DNA of 64,000 nucleotides from Bradyrhizobium erythrophlei (GCF_900129505.1 NZ_LT670818.1:806001-870000), one strand, 5' to 3'; counted from the first letter of the stretch, positions 1 through 8,404 are shown. A program made the numbers and translations. Notes: a model not told the origin generated them from the sequence alone.

Positions 1-150
1 GGTTATCTTTTGGGGACGGCGCTGCTCTGGTATCTCGTCCGTTATCTGCTTGGCCGACTCGGCGTCTACCGCTTCGTTTGGCATCCGCCCTTATTCAACA
101 CCGCGCTCTACGTCATCCTGCTCAGCACGTTCGTCACCGCCACGCTCTGA
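1..150 (+). CDS. DUF1656 family small membrane protein (3' part)
   Basis: The window opens inside this gene; the last 49 residues and the TGA stop are present. The visible part has one hydrophobic stretch, the motif [20 protein letters not shown], and a second hydrophobic helix running to the C-terminus. This is the pattern of DUF1656 (AaeX/YtcA-like) proteins, which sit between an FUSC-type pump subunit and an HlyD-type adaptor. The adaptor gene follows after 16 bases on the same strand, so the operon reading is well supported. The upstream pump subunit would lie outside the window. Confidence 0.75.
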   Translation, partial: GYLLGTALLWYLVRYLLGRLGVYRFVWHPPLFNTALYVILLSTFVTATL

Positions 151-166
151 TCGTCGGGGAAGACCG

Positions 167-1066
167 ATGCGGAACATGACCTCGATCATTCGCGTTCTTG
201 TTACCGTGATTGCGGTTGTAATCGCAACGGTGGCCGGCTGGTATCTGTGGCGAACCTATCAGGAAAGCCCATGGACCCGCGACGGACGGGTGCGCGCCAA
301 TGTGGTAACGGTCGCGCCGGATGTCGCTGGGGCGGTGATCGAGCTGAAGGTGAAGGACAATCAGGAGGTAAAGATCGGCGACGTGCTGTTCATCATCGAT
401 CCGGCGCGCTACCAGCTCGCATTGCAGCAGGCTGAAGCGGCCCTTGCGGGAGCAAAGAGCGTCTCCGACCAGCGGCAGGACGAACTCGAACGGCGCGAGA
501 AGCTGACTTCGGTGGCAATTTCCGAGGAAGCGCTGACGCAGGCGCGCAGCGCGGCGCTTTCGGCGCGTGCGGCCTATGATGAGGCGGTGGCGGCGGTCGC
601 TGTTGCCAAGCTCAATTTGGCGCGGACCGAAGTGCGTGCGCCGGTCAACGGCCACGTTACCAATCTTTTGGTGGATCGCGGCGACTATGCCACGGCTGGC
701 CGCGCCATGCTCGCGATCGTCGACAGCGATTCGTTCTACATCGCGGGCTATTTCGAAGAAACCAAGCTACGCAACATCAACATCGGAGACCCGGTCTCGG
801 TCCGGCTCATGGGGTACGATGCGCCGATTCAAGGGCACGTGCACAGCGTGGCGCGCGCCATCACCGACCGCGAGAACGCGATCGGTGACGACCTGATCGC
901 CAACGTCAATCCAACCTTCAACTGGGTGCGGCTGGCGCAGCGCATTCCCGTGCGCATCGCCATCGACAAGGTGCCCGATGGCATCACGCTGAGCGCAGGC
1001 ATGACTGCTACAATCGTCGTGACGGAGGCGGACGGGGGGAGCCGGGTAAAATCGCCGACGCAATAA
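167..1066 (+). CDS. HlyD/EmrA-type periplasmic adaptor of an efflux system
   Basis: A 299-residue membrane fusion protein. Residues 6-25 form an N-terminal membrane anchor. A lipoyl-like half follows (VVTVAPDVAGAVIELKVKDN), then an alanine-rich coiled-coil hairpin around residues 90-150, a second lipoyl half (VRAPVNGHVTNLLVDRGDYA) and a beta-barrel domain. Such adaptors join an inner-membrane pump to an outer-membrane channel, and the AaeA type exports aromatic acids. The ATG at 167 is chosen because GGGGAAG lies about 5 bases upstream and the membrane anchor begins right after it; the frame stays open further upstream but overlaps the DUF1656 gene. Substrate unknown. Confidence 0.85.
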   Translation: MRNMTSIIRVLVTVIAVVIATVAGWYLWRTYQESPWTRDGRVRANVVTVAPDVAGAVIELKVKDNQEVKIGDVLFIIDPARYQLALQQAEAALAGAKSVSDQRQDELERREKLTSVAISEEALTQARSAALSARAAYDEAVAAVAVAKLNLARTEVRAPVNGHVTNLLVDRGDYATAGRAMLAIVDSDSFYIAGYFEETKLRNINIGDPVSVRLMGYDAPIQGHVHSVARAITDRENAIGDDLIANVNPTFNWVRLAQRIPVRIAIDKVPDGITLSAGMTATIVVTEADGGSRVKSPTQ

Positions 1067-1333
1067 GATTGCGGTTAGGCCGTCAGGAAGATCGAATGAT
1101 CTGCCGGATAACAGGCCATGGCGGGCAAAATGATCAGGAACCTGGCCATGGCCAACACCAGGCTCGACCCGCATCATTTCGACGATGTCGTCGATCAACG
1201 CGAGGTCCGGGGCGGAGGCTTCTCGCCGGGGTTGCAGCTTGAGGAATGAGGTTTCGGTACGGGCCGTTTCCTTTGGAACTACCTTGGGTTGCCCTGCTTA
1301 GAGAGTCCGGGGCGAAAGGTGATGGAGGACTCC

Positions 1334-1735
1334 ATGTTTAGGAAAATTGTTATCGCACTGGTCGCCGCTGCGGTAATCGCGCTCGTGCCTACCGGAGCTT
1401 TTGCGCGTGGCGGCTTTGGTGGATTTGGCGGCGGTGGTTTCCACGCTGCCGGTTTTGGCGGCGGCGGCTGGCGCGGTGGCGGCTGGCGCGGCGGCGGCTG
1501 GGGCGGCGGTTGGCGTGGAGCTGGCTGGCGCGGCGGCGGCTGGGGATGGCGTGGGCCGGCCTTCGGGGCTTTGGGCGTCGGCTTGGGTTTGGGAGTTGCG
1601 GGGGCTTATGCTGCAAGCGTGGGTCCGGGCTGGGGCTGGGGGCCTGGATGGGACGGGGACGACCCGTGTGTGCGCTGGCGACAAGTCTGGACCGGTTGGG
1701 GTTGGCGCATGGTGCCAGTGAACGTTTGCTGGTGA
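1334..1735 (+). CDS. Glycine/tryptophan-rich exported protein
   Basis: 133 residues. Residues 1-22 are a clear signal peptide ending in an AFA cleavage motif. The mature part is a low-complexity run of GGW/RGG units (about residues 24-72), then a small hydrophobic stretch (FGALGVGLGLGVAGAYAA) and a tryptophan-rich tail with two cysteines (DDPCVRWRQVWTGWGWR, ending VNVCW). Small exported proteins of this build are common in rhizobia and are usually unannotated. The ATG at 1334 has GGAGG five bases upstream; an in-frame ATG at 1322 is possible. No function assigned. Confidence 0.7.
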   Translation: MFRKIVIALVAAAVIALVPTGAFARGGFGGFGGGGFHAAGFGGGGWRGGGWRGGGWGGGWRGAGWRGGGWGWRGPAFGALGVGLGLGVAGAYAASVGPGWGWGPGWDGDDPCVRWRQVWTGWGWRMVPVNVCW

Positions 1736-1903
1736 GACGCTCGCTCCTGCACGAAAAGTCGCCGCCGGGTTGAGACCAGGACTGAGGGCGCACCGTGTGT
1801 ATTTGCTCGCCGTCATGTGGGGTCCGTTCTGAACCTTCAGTGGCGTACCGATGCTGTGCTTTCTTTCGAGTCCGAGGAACCGCTCAGCGCACAGACACCG
1901 TTT

Positions 1904-2560
1904 TCAAACAGACGCCTCGGTCGGTTCTGACATCGTCACCCGGTTCTTTACGCTGGGACGCTCCTGCATTCTTGCGTACCAACCTTGAAGAGCCTCGCAC
2001 TGCGCAGGCACCGGTAGCTCCACGAGCCCTGCAAAGATCAAACCGCCGATGACCGTGATGTCGGCCATCGAGAAGACCTCACCGGCGACGAACGACTGTC
2101 TTTTTAGAATGGCATCGAAATAGTGCATACCCCTTAGGGCTTTGTCGCGCTGACGGAACCCCCACTCAGCGTTCTGATAAATCTCGACGTCGGGTCCAAG
2201 CCCCGGTGTGGCATGGTGGAAATAAACACTAATGGCGTCGAGCAGCTCCAACTCGGCGCGCTTGCTCATCATGTGGATCACGCCCTTTTCGCGCGGTGTC
2301 CTGCCGGTGAGTGCGGGAGCGCAATCAAGCGCGTCAAGATATTCGGTAATGGCCGTGCATTCGCCAATGAAGGTCCCGTCATCGAGTTCGAGCACCGGCA
2401 GCGTGCCTGAGTAGTTCTTGGCGAGGAACTCGGGCTTCTTGTGCTCGCCTTTCCAAAGATCGACCGACACAAACTGGACGCGCGACTGCAGGTTCTTCTC
2501 GGCCAAAGCTATACGGACGCGAGCCGGATAAGGGCCGGTGGGCCAATCGTAAATCTTCAT
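1904..2560 (-). CDS. Glutathione S-transferase family protein
   Basis: 218 residues with a thioredoxin-like N-terminal domain (MKIYDWPTGPYPARVRIALA; SGTLPVLELDDGTFIGEC, where the cis-Pro and Glu-Cys of the glutathione site are expected) and an all-helical C-terminal domain with the conserved FSMADITVIGGLIFA segment. It conjugates or reduces electrophiles with glutathione in the cytoplasm. Three ATGs lie in a row (2569, 2566, 2560). The one at 2560 is best spaced from AGGAG; the first is directly against it. It is divergent from a TetR regulator, with two matching operators between them, so it is very likely that regulator's target. Confidence 0.85.
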   Translation of the reverse strand: MKIYDWPTGPYPARVRIALAEKNLQSRVQFVSVDLWKGEHKKPEFLAKNYSGTLPVLELDDGTFIGECTAITEYLDALDCAPALTGRTPREKGVIHMMSKRAELELLDAISVYFHHATPGLGPDVEIYQNAEWGFRQRDKALRGMHYFDAILKRQSFVAGEVFSMADITVIGGLIFAGLVELPVPAQCEALQGWYARMQERPSVKNRVTMSEPTEASV

Positions 2561-2578
2561 CGTCATCATCTCCTTTTT

Positions 2579-2596
2579 CTACCTGCCACTTGGTAG
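2579..2596. promoter_or_regulatory. Palindromic operator, copy 1 (TetR type)
   Basis: An 18-bp site of the form CTACC-N8-GGTAG with perfect 5-bp arms. It covers the predicted transcription start of the glutathione transferase gene, just downstream of its -10 box. A near-identical site lies 54 bp away. The placement suits repression by the divergent TetR protein. Confidence 0.7.
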
Positions 2597-2600
2597 ATAA

Positions 2601-2629
2601 TGTATAGGGCTTCAAATTTGTCCGGTCAA
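2601..2629 (-). promoter_or_regulatory. Sigma-70 promoter of the glutathione S-transferase gene
   Basis: On the minus strand, TTGACC (2624-2629) and TATACA (2601-2606) are separated by exactly 17 bp. Operator copy 1 covers the start point and copy 2 lies just upstream of the -35 box, so the promoter is bracketed by the two sites. Confidence 0.7.
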
Positions 2630-2632
2630 CGC

Positions 2633-2650
2633 CTATCTGTCACTTGGTAG
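2633..2650. promoter_or_regulatory. Palindromic operator, copy 2 (TetR type)
   Basis: An 18-bp site CTATC-N8-GGTAG that matches copy 1 at 16 of 18 positions. It lies 31 bp before the tetR start codon, where it could support autoregulation. Confidence 0.65.
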
Positions 2651-2681
2651 GTTATTGGCTACGAAGCGGTGAGGCAGTGAC

Positions 2682-3245
2682 ATGAGTTCAAGCTCTCGCG
2701 AGGCCATTCTGGCGGCCGCCAGAAGGACCGCACAAGCGCATGGCTACAGCGGCTTGAATTTCCGCGATCTCGCGGATGAAGTGGGCATCAAGGCCGCGAG
2801 CATCCACTATCACTTCCCGAGCAAGGCTGATCTCGGCGCGGCAGTAGCGAGGCGCTATTGGGAGGACACAGCGGCCCACCTCGAGTCTATGTTGGCCGGA
2901 ACCTCGGATCCGGTCCGCTGCCTGCACCAGTATCCCGATATTTTTCGCAAGTCGCTCGAGAGCGATAATCGTATGTGCCTCTGCAGCTTCATGGCTGCCG
3001 AACATGATGACCTGCCGGAAGCCGTGAAGAAGGAGGTCCAGACCTTTTCCGATGTGAACATCGCGTGGCTGAGCAGGGTTCTGTCCGCTGCAGCCCTGGT
3101 CAGTTCCGAGGAGAGCGAACGGCGGGCTCGTGCCATCTTCGCTGCCGTCGCCGGCGCTCAGCTCATTGCGAGGAGCCGCTCGGATATCTCACTCTATGAC
3201 GCGTTAATCGATAGCTATCGCGTGGCTGGTCTCCTGCCCGCGTAG
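2682..3245 (+). CDS. TetR/AcrR family transcriptional regulator
   Basis: 187 residues. The N-terminal helix-turn-helix is typical (REAILAAARRTAQAHGYSGL, then FRDLADEVGIKAASIHYHFP with the SKADL that follows recognition helices in this family). The C-terminal half is the variable ligand-binding domain, containing a CLCSFMAAEHDDLPE stretch with two cysteines (about residues 105-107) that could sense electrophiles. It is divergent from a glutathione S-transferase, and the 120-bp gap holds two copies of one palindrome, so it probably represses that gene and itself. The ligand is unknown. Confidence 0.88.
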   Translation: MSSSSREAILAAARRTAQAHGYSGLNFRDLADEVGIKAASIHYHFPSKADLGAAVARRYWEDTAAHLESMLAGTSDPVRCLHQYPDIFRKSLESDNRMCLCSFMAAEHDDLPEAVKKEVQTFSDVNIAWLSRVLSAAALVSSEESERRARAIFAAVAGAQLIARSRSDISLYDALIDSYRVAGLLPA

Positions 3246-3270
3246 ACGGTCCGCGCAGGACGAAGTTCTG

Positions 3271-3357
3271 GCGCGCCACGCAGAACATGCCGCCAAGGCG
3301 CTCGGCCTCACGATACCGGAATCGTTCCTGCTGCGCGCCGACTAGGCGATCGAATAA
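3271..3357 (+). pseudogene. 3' relic of an ABC-transporter substrate-binding protein gene
   Basis: This frame reads ARHAEHAAKALGLTIPESFL-LRAD, then a stop, then AIE and a second stop. The KALGLTIP...LLxRADEVIE ending is the usual C-terminus of a large rhizobial family of ABC substrate-binding proteins (PF04392 type), and here the conserved Glu codon (GAG) has become TAG. No matching N-terminal part is visible nearby, so this looks like a remnant of a deleted or rearranged gene. The match is from memory of the family. Confidence 0.5.
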
Positions 3358-3505
3358 AGCAGGCAATTGCTGCGTAGCATGAGTCTGTCCATGGCATTTT
3401 CGGACATTGCTGCTTTAGCCAATGTCCGCTTCGCGCCAGAAAGCGGTCGCTCCATATCGCTCATCAAGAGGCATCGGACGGGGATCATTCAACACCGGCG
3501 TCCGG

Positions 3506-4465
3506 TTAAGTTTTCTCAGACCGTCTCGCCTTCTTGCTGTTGACTGGCGGTTTCGGCACTTTGCCCGTTTCCACCGGAATTTGCTTCAGGCGATCGACAA
3601 ACCATCGGCCGGCGGGCCCAGGCGGTGACTTGGTCTGCCAGACCGCCGACATCGTTAGAATCAAGCCATCGGGAGGCACGTCCTCGATCGGCAGCACGGA
3701 AAGGCGACCCTCTTCCAGATCCTTGCGCACGGCATGCAATGGCATTCCGCCCCAACCGAGACCCTTGAGCAAAAAATGATGCTTGGCGAAGAGGTCGGCA
3801 AGCCGCCAGGTCGCAGCCGACATGACGCCGAATTCGCGTCCCGAGGATAGCTCCGACCTGTCGGTGAGAACGATCTGGGTATGTTTTGCAAGAACCTCCT
3901 TGGGAAGCTTGCCCCGGTAGGAAGTCAGTGCATGATCACGGGCCGCAACCATGAGAAACGCGATGCCGGGCAACCGCTCATAGGTCAGTGTATCCGGAAT
4001 CACCGGGAGTGACCCGACGACGCCGATGCTGCAACGGCCGTCAAGCACGGGCTTAATGGCTCCTCCGAGCGCCTCGACATAGATGCGCAGCGCCACTCCC
4101 GGGTATTTCTGCCGAAACTCCTTGGCCACCTGCGTGATCGCATCGATCGGATAGAAGACGTCAATCACCACGGACAATTCCGGCTCCAGGCCGGCCGACA
4201 TGCCCTTCGCTCGCGCCTTCAGCAAGTCGACCCCGGCGATAATGCTGCGGGCATCGCCCAGAATGGCCGATCCCGCCGCGGTGAGTTTGGGGTAGCGACC
4301 GGAGCGGTCGAACAACTGCACGCCGATCTGTTCCTCAAGATTGCTGATTGTCTCACTCACAACAGACTGCGAGCGCAACAACTTGCGGGAGGCGGCAGAA
4401 AAGCTTCCTTCATCGACCGCGGCGATGAAGGTACGCAATTGATCGAGAGAGACGGCGTCGAGCAT
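3506..4465 (-). CDS. LysR family transcriptional regulator
   Basis: 319 residues. The N-terminal winged helix-turn-helix is classic (LDQLRTFIAAVDEGSFSAAS, then RKLLRSQSVVSETISNLEEQ and LFDRSGRYPKLTAAG). Residues 90-300 form a periplasmic-binding-protein-like effector domain. The basic C-terminus ends in KKARRSEKT. It lies downstream of DoxX and pirin on the same strand and is the best local candidate to act on the 23-bp motif shared by the doxX and Old Yellow Enzyme promoters. That link is inference. Confidence 0.88.
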   Translation of the reverse strand: MLDAVSLDQLRTFIAAVDEGSFSAASRKLLRSQSVVSETISNLEEQIGVQLFDRSGRYPKLTAAGSAILGDARSIIAGVDLLKARAKGMSAGLEPELSVVIDVFYPIDAITQVAKEFRQKYPGVALRIYVEALGGAIKPVLDGRCSIGVVGSLPVIPDTLTYERLPGIAFLMVAARDHALTSYRGKLPKEVLAKHTQIVLTDRSELSSGREFGVMSAATWRLADLFAKHHFLLKGLGWGGMPLHAVRKDLEEGRLSVLPIEDVPPDGLILTMSAVWQTKSPPGPAGRWFVDRLKQIPVETGKVPKPPVNSKKARRSEKT

Positions 4466-4588
4466 GGGACCTACCTATCGACCAAACCGATGCTAAAGCG
4501 CAGGATGCTACTGCCCAATTGGCGGCGATATCAACCATCGAGGTCGCGCCATCCGACTCGTAAGCACCTTCTAACGGCCTCCGGCTGG

Positions 4589-4834
4589 TCACAGCGCCCA
4601 TTGATCCTCTTGGTCGCTCCAATCGCTTTTGTTCAAGCGCCGGGCGATCTCCTCGCTCATCGCGGGATCGGTGGCGACCGCGATCATGACGCCTTCTTGT
4701 GTGACGATCTCGCGGCCTCTTGCCTCGACCGGGAAGTGTTCCGATCGCAGCGGCAAGTGTCGATCGGACCTGTCCCGGCACTCCCGGGCCCCGGCCACAC
4801 GTCGCAAAAGCTGAACTCCATCTGATCCAAACAC
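4589..4834 (-). CDS. Small conserved hypothetical protein
   Basis: About 81 residues. The C-terminal half (FPVEARGREIVTQEGVMIAV, then TDPAMSEEIARRLN and a charged tail ending DQEDQWAL) resembles a short rhizobial hypothetical family with a (G/R)REIVT..G..IA....A.EIA.RLN pattern, from memory. The N-terminus is uncertain: a GTG at 4834 follows GGAGG at 5 bases, but the first 30 residues look unlike the family, so a later TTG start or another frameshift is possible. It sits between pirin and the LysR gene in the same orientation. Function unknown. Confidence 0.4.
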   Translation of the reverse strand: MFGSDGVQLLRRVAGARECRDRSDRHLPLRSEHFPVEARGREIVTQEGVMIAVATDPAMSEEIARRLNKSDWSDQEDQWAL

Positions 4835-4880
4835 TGTTTCCTCCACCGTGAGTGTTCAACTAGCCCGATCTCTCTCGTCC

Positions 4881-5734
4881 TCAGCGTCTGGCGGCTGCCA
4901 AGACGCCCTGACTGTGCAGCCGGCGGCCGATATCGGCGATGTTGCTTTCCCCAATTCGCAAGGCGTCCGCGTTGGTATGCACGGAGTAGTGCCCGGTCAC
5001 CAAATCGTAGGGGTGCTTGACCGCAGAGCCGAGGATGAAGCCGGCATCGGAGAGCGCCTCGAACGCGATTGCCTGATCGCCTTCCTCGAACACGGCGACC
5101 TCGCCCGCCGATACTCGCTCCGGCGTCGTCACGATCCCTTGGTACGATGCGATCCAACCGACGTCGTGCCCCTTGCTCGGATGAAAGGTCCAGCGCTCTC
5201 CGGCCTTGAGATGCCACGGGGCGACTCGACGATGCTTTTCACACCGTCGTATTCGCCTGCGATCACCCGCGCGGGACCGGCAAAATGGAAGTCGGAAGCG
5301 TCAAGATACTGGCTTTGGGGTTCGGCAAGTTCGAGCTCGGGCGGCATGGCAACCCAGAGCTGGAAGCCCCTGATCCGCTCCTTGCCGAACATTCCGCCGG
5401 TATGCCAAACGCCGCTGCTGGCGCGCATCCACTCGACACCGTCGGTCTCGATGACGCCTTCGCGCTCCGTGGTCTCCTTGTAGAAAGCCTGCCCGGCCAG
5501 AATGAGGGTCAGAGTCGCAATTCCCGAATGGGGATGAAAGCCGAATGTTGGTGCCGTCGCCGGATCGGCGTCGAAATAGTCGAGAAAGACGAACGGCTTG
5601 ATCCGTTCGCCAATATCGCCCGGACTGACCAGTCGGGTCACGCGCCCATGCGAGTGTCCACGCGTGCGCAGAGCAATCTGCCGGGAAGTCTTTTCGGCGC
5701 GTAGCGGACGCGTGAACACTGCATCGGTCTTCAT
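4881..5734 (-). pseudogene. Pirin family protein, frameshifted
   Basis: The 5' part (5734 to about 5220) encodes a pirin N-terminal cupin (ERIKPFVFLDYFDADPA, then FGFHPHSGIATLTLILAGQ with the metal-binding HPH). Near 5218-5221 the frame breaks. One frame over, the family continues as WHLKAGERWTFHPSKGHDVG and on to HYSVHTNADALRIGESNI, a typical pirin C-terminus. One missing C in a four-C run (minus strand) explains the break; restored, the product is 284 residues, normal for the family. Pirins act as quercetinases or redox-sensing regulators. Probably co-transcribed with DoxX, 41 bp upstream. Real pseudogene or homopolymer sequencing error. Confidence 0.8.
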
Positions 5735-5775
5735 TTTCGTTCTCCTGAGGTTTGGCTATCGCTAAGCTTCAAAGC

Positions 5776-6174
5776 TCAGCCCTTGATCCGGTGAAGCAAG
5801 GCAACGAGTTCATCGCGCCGCAGGTAGACGACCACCGCGTTGAGGACTCCCAGGACGATCGCCGGGACCGGGCTGGTGTGCAGGACGAACACATGGGTCG
5901 CCACGGCACAGACCATGGTGAAACCGAGCCACAGGGCACCGATCGAAGCGAGGCCAGGAACGAGCAGCGCGACGGCGCCGGCCACTTCCACGATGCCGGT
6001 CGCGATGCGGAACCACTGGCCGAGTCCGATCTGCGCGAACAAGTCGACCATGAAAGGAACGCCGGCCATTTTGGCGAAGCCGGCGGCAAGGAAAGCCGCC
6101 GCGAGGATGCCCTGCAGCGTCCAGGCGCCGATGCGACGCCTGGCACGGACTGATTGGATAGAAGTTGCACTCAT
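5776..6174 (-). CDS. DoxX family membrane protein
   Basis: 132 residues with four predicted membrane helices. It carries the DoxX signature of a first helix with FLAAGFAKMAGVPFMVD, followed by IATGIVEVAGAVALLVPGLA. DoxX-like proteins are small inner-membrane proteins linked to redox or thiol stress; their reactions are mostly undefined. It lies first in a likely doxX-pirin transcript, and its promoter region has the motif also found before the Old Yellow Enzyme gene. Shadow frames here are longer but lack this signature. Confidence 0.85.
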   Translation of the reverse strand: MSATSIQSVRARRRIGAWTLQGILAAAFLAAGFAKMAGVPFMVDLFAQIGLGQWFRIATGIVEVAGAVALLVPGLASIGALWLGFTMVCAVATHVFVLHTSPVPAIVLGVLNAVVVYLRRDELVALLHRIKG

Positions 6175-6653
6175 ATTGGTCTCCGTCGGGGTGAGATTGA
6201 AAGTGAGGACACCCTAGGATGCCGGCCGCCATGGCAAAAGCCGATTTATTCAGATAATATCCATCGGCTCGGCCGATATATAGCCGGTGCCGCAAAACCC
6301 GCAGTGATGGATGTTTTCCGCGCGGCTATGATCGAGAGATCCGCCGGTGGCGCGATGCTGCAACGTGCTCACGCCTGATCGGACGTGATGCGCCTCAGGT
6401 CGTCGCGATGGTTTGTCGAACCTTGAGCGTTGCTTCCGATAGAAGGGGGACTGGCCGGGCTATTCGCGGAAGGCGCTGTTTTACGTCGGCGTATTTGTGG
6501 GGCGAAAAGCGGCAACCGATCTCGCTCGTCCACGCACGATCGACCCCAGTGAGGGGGTCGATCCGTTCGGCCGTGTTACGCCGGCATAGGCCCGGAAATA
6601 GCCGCCATGATTTGCCCGCTGGACCGGGGCGATGATGGAGATGGCGGCGCGCC
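6175..6653. other. Intergenic region upstream of doxX
   Basis: No convincing gene is visible in these 479 bases; the short frames match nothing I recognise. The only clear element is the motif at 6246-6268 shared with the Old Yellow Enzyme promoter. Confidence 0.5.
6246..6268 (-). promoter_or_regulatory. Shared 23-bp regulatory motif, doxX copy
   Basis: The + strand reads TTATTCAGATA, two variable bases, then ATCCATCGGC. The same sequence with 21 of 23 matches lies at 7794-7816. Both copies end about 70 bp upstream of a minus-strand start codon (doxX at 6174, Old Yellow Enzyme at 7727). Identical position and orientation suggest a shared promoter or regulator site, possibly for the LysR protein at 3506-4465. 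Confidence 0.65.
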
Positions 6654-7727
6654 TCACGCGGCCGTGGCCACCTCAAGCGCGGGATAGTCGGTATAGCCCT
6701 GCGCGGCGCCGCCAAAGAAGCTGGCGCGATCCGCTTCATTCATCGGCGCACCGGTCTTCAAGCGTGCGACGAAATCCGGGTTGGCGAGGACCATCTGGCC
6801 GTAGGCTTCCAGATCGGCCAACCCCGAAGCCACGTCAGCCCCGATCTGGTCGCGCGGACGACCGGGCCGGTTCAGGATCAGCGATTGCTTCCACAGCGCG
6901 CGTATGTCGCCCAGCAGCTGCTCGTCGCCGCTATGCGCGATGTGCAGGTAAGCAAGACCCAGCTTGTCGAGTTCGGCGACCAGGTAGCGGTAGAGGGCCG
7001 GGCCTTCCGCGCCTTCGTCGATCCCCCACATGGCTGTGCCGGGGGATAGGCGGATGGCCGTCCTGTCCGCGCCGATTTCCTCGGCAATCGCCGTGGCGAC
7101 TTCGATGGCAAAACGGGCGCGGTTCGCGCTGGAGCCGCCATATTCATCAGTGCGCGTGTTGGCGCTTGGAGCAAAGAACTGTTGGACGAGATAGGCATTC
7201 GCGCCGTGAATCTCGACACCATCGGCGCCAGCCTCAATGGCGCGGCGCGCCGCACGGCGGAAGTCGGCGACGGTCCGGCGCACTTCCTCTGTCGTCAGTG
7301 CGCGCGGCGCGGGAATGTCCTTCATCCCTGTTGCCGTGAACATCTGACTCCCGGGCGCGATCGCGGAAGGTGCTACGGCTTGACGATGATGCGGCGTGTT
7401 GTCGGGGTGCGACATACGTCCCGCGTGCATGATCTGGATGAAGATGTGGCCGCCCTTGCCATGCACGGCTGCGGTCACCTTCTTCCATCCTGCGATATGC
7501 GCGGGCATGTAGATGCCCGGCGTCGTGAGATAGCCCTGTCCATCATCCGAAGGTTGAGTGCCTTCGGTGACGATCAGGCCGACGCTGGCGCGTTGGGAAT
7601 AATATTCGGCGGCCTGTTCTCCCGGCGTGCCGTCGAACTTCGCGCGGCTGCGGGTCATCGGAGCCATCGCCAAACGGTTTGGCAGAGTATAGCGTCCGAC
7701 ACGGACGGGCGTAATTGATTGCTTCAT
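6654..7727 (-). CDS. Old Yellow Enzyme family alkene reductase (NADH:flavin oxidoreductase)
   Basis: 357 residues, full length for the family. It starts with the FMN-barrel signature (VGRYTLPNRLAMAPMTRSRA), contains the substrate-binding pair in EIHGANAYLVQQFFAPSANT (His and Asn that hold the electrophile carbonyl) and the conserved RLSPG. Such flavoenzymes reduce activated C=C bonds of enals, maleimides and quinones with NAD(P)H, and related enzymes (NemA) reduce nitrate esters. The promoter carries the motif shared with doxX-pirin, so it likely belongs to the same electrophile or quinone stress response. An ATG at 7727 follows GAGGAGAA. Confidence 0.9.
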   Translation of the reverse strand: MKQSITPVRVGRYTLPNRLAMAPMTRSRAKFDGTPGEQAAEYYSQRASVGLIVTEGTQPSDDGQGYLTTPGIYMPAHIAGWKKVTAAVHGKGGHIFIQIMHAGRMSHPDNTPHHRQAVAPSAIAPGSQMFTATGMKDIPAPRALTTEEVRRTVADFRRAARRAIEAGADGVEIHGANAYLVQQFFAPSANTRTDEYGGSSANRARFAIEVATAIAEEIGADRTAIRLSPGTAMWGIDEGAEGPALYRYLVAELDKLGLAYLHIAHSGDEQLLGDIRALWKQSLILNRPGRPRDQIGADVASGLADLEAYGQMVLANPDFVARLKTGAPMNEADRASFFGGAAQGYTDYPALEVATAA

Positions 7728-7793
7728 CGTGTTCTCCTCGATTGGATTGCATGAGGAGAAGCTAAGGACTGCAGCGTAGCCGGATAAGCCAGC

Positions 7794-7816
7794 TTATTCA
7801 GATACAATCCATCGGC
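7794..7816 (-). promoter_or_regulatory. Shared 23-bp regulatory motif, Old Yellow Enzyme copy
   Basis: Matches the doxX copy at 21 of 23 positions and is placed 67-89 bp before the start codon. Here the motif overlaps a palindrome ATAAGC-N2-GCTTAT at 7785-7798, a layout compatible with a LysR-type binding site next to the promoter. Confidence 0.65.
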
Positions 7817-8339
7817 ATAACGGGTACAACACCGGTCGATTCATCCTGCCATCCCGAGGAAATGGCGCTGGCCTAGCTCCGCGCGACCTTGATCGAATGA
7901 CTTGTCGGCAGGAGGCGCGGACTCTTCCGCTATTGGCACTTTTCCGTTTGGTCGAATGTCCGCTTTGCGCCACCAGCACCATTCCATAACCGTTCATTCC
8001 GCGAATCGAGCCCTGAGCGAGATCGCCACCGATAATTTTGCGGCGCCGCTTGGTCGGCAAGCGCACCGGGCTCGACGCCGCCCAGTTTGGCCTTCTTGCG
8101 ATTTTGTTTGATCTCTCGATGCACACAACGTGCGCAGTGGCCTCCTAACTGCTTGAGAGTTTTAAACTCCCGTTCCAATCCATCATTGGCTGTACCGGCG
8201 AGGCTCACGCAATCCTGTGCGAATTGGCAAGCCAACATGGCGCGAAATGCCGAGCGGCCTGTGCGATCAATCGGTTATCAAGCGGGGTGGCACTCCCCAA
8301 GCGGAGTCGCATCGAACAATGTCGTAGAATATCGTGGAT

Positions 8340-8404
8340 TTTGGCGCGCCACTCACAAAATTGCGAACTCTTTTGTTATTGAAATCGCGATGTAATTTCG
8401 AACG
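8340..8404. repeat. Dispersed repeat copy A
   Basis: Begins TTTGGCGCGCCACTCA and continues with GAACTCTT, ATTGAAAT and a TTCGA end. The same order of blocks occurs at 12129-12195, with the first 16 bases identical. The element is AT-rich compared with its surroundings. It might be a fragment of a transposable element or a mobile promoter. Family not recognised. Confidence 0.55.

Noticed and set aside
1118..1249. A 43-codon plus-strand frame between the adaptor and the glycine-rich protein.
   Set aside because: No recognisable domain or ribosome site; not enough to call a gene.
7930..8238. A 102-codon minus-strand frame before the UPF0182 gene.
   Set aside because: Its second half reads like translated intergenic repeat and no family is recognised.
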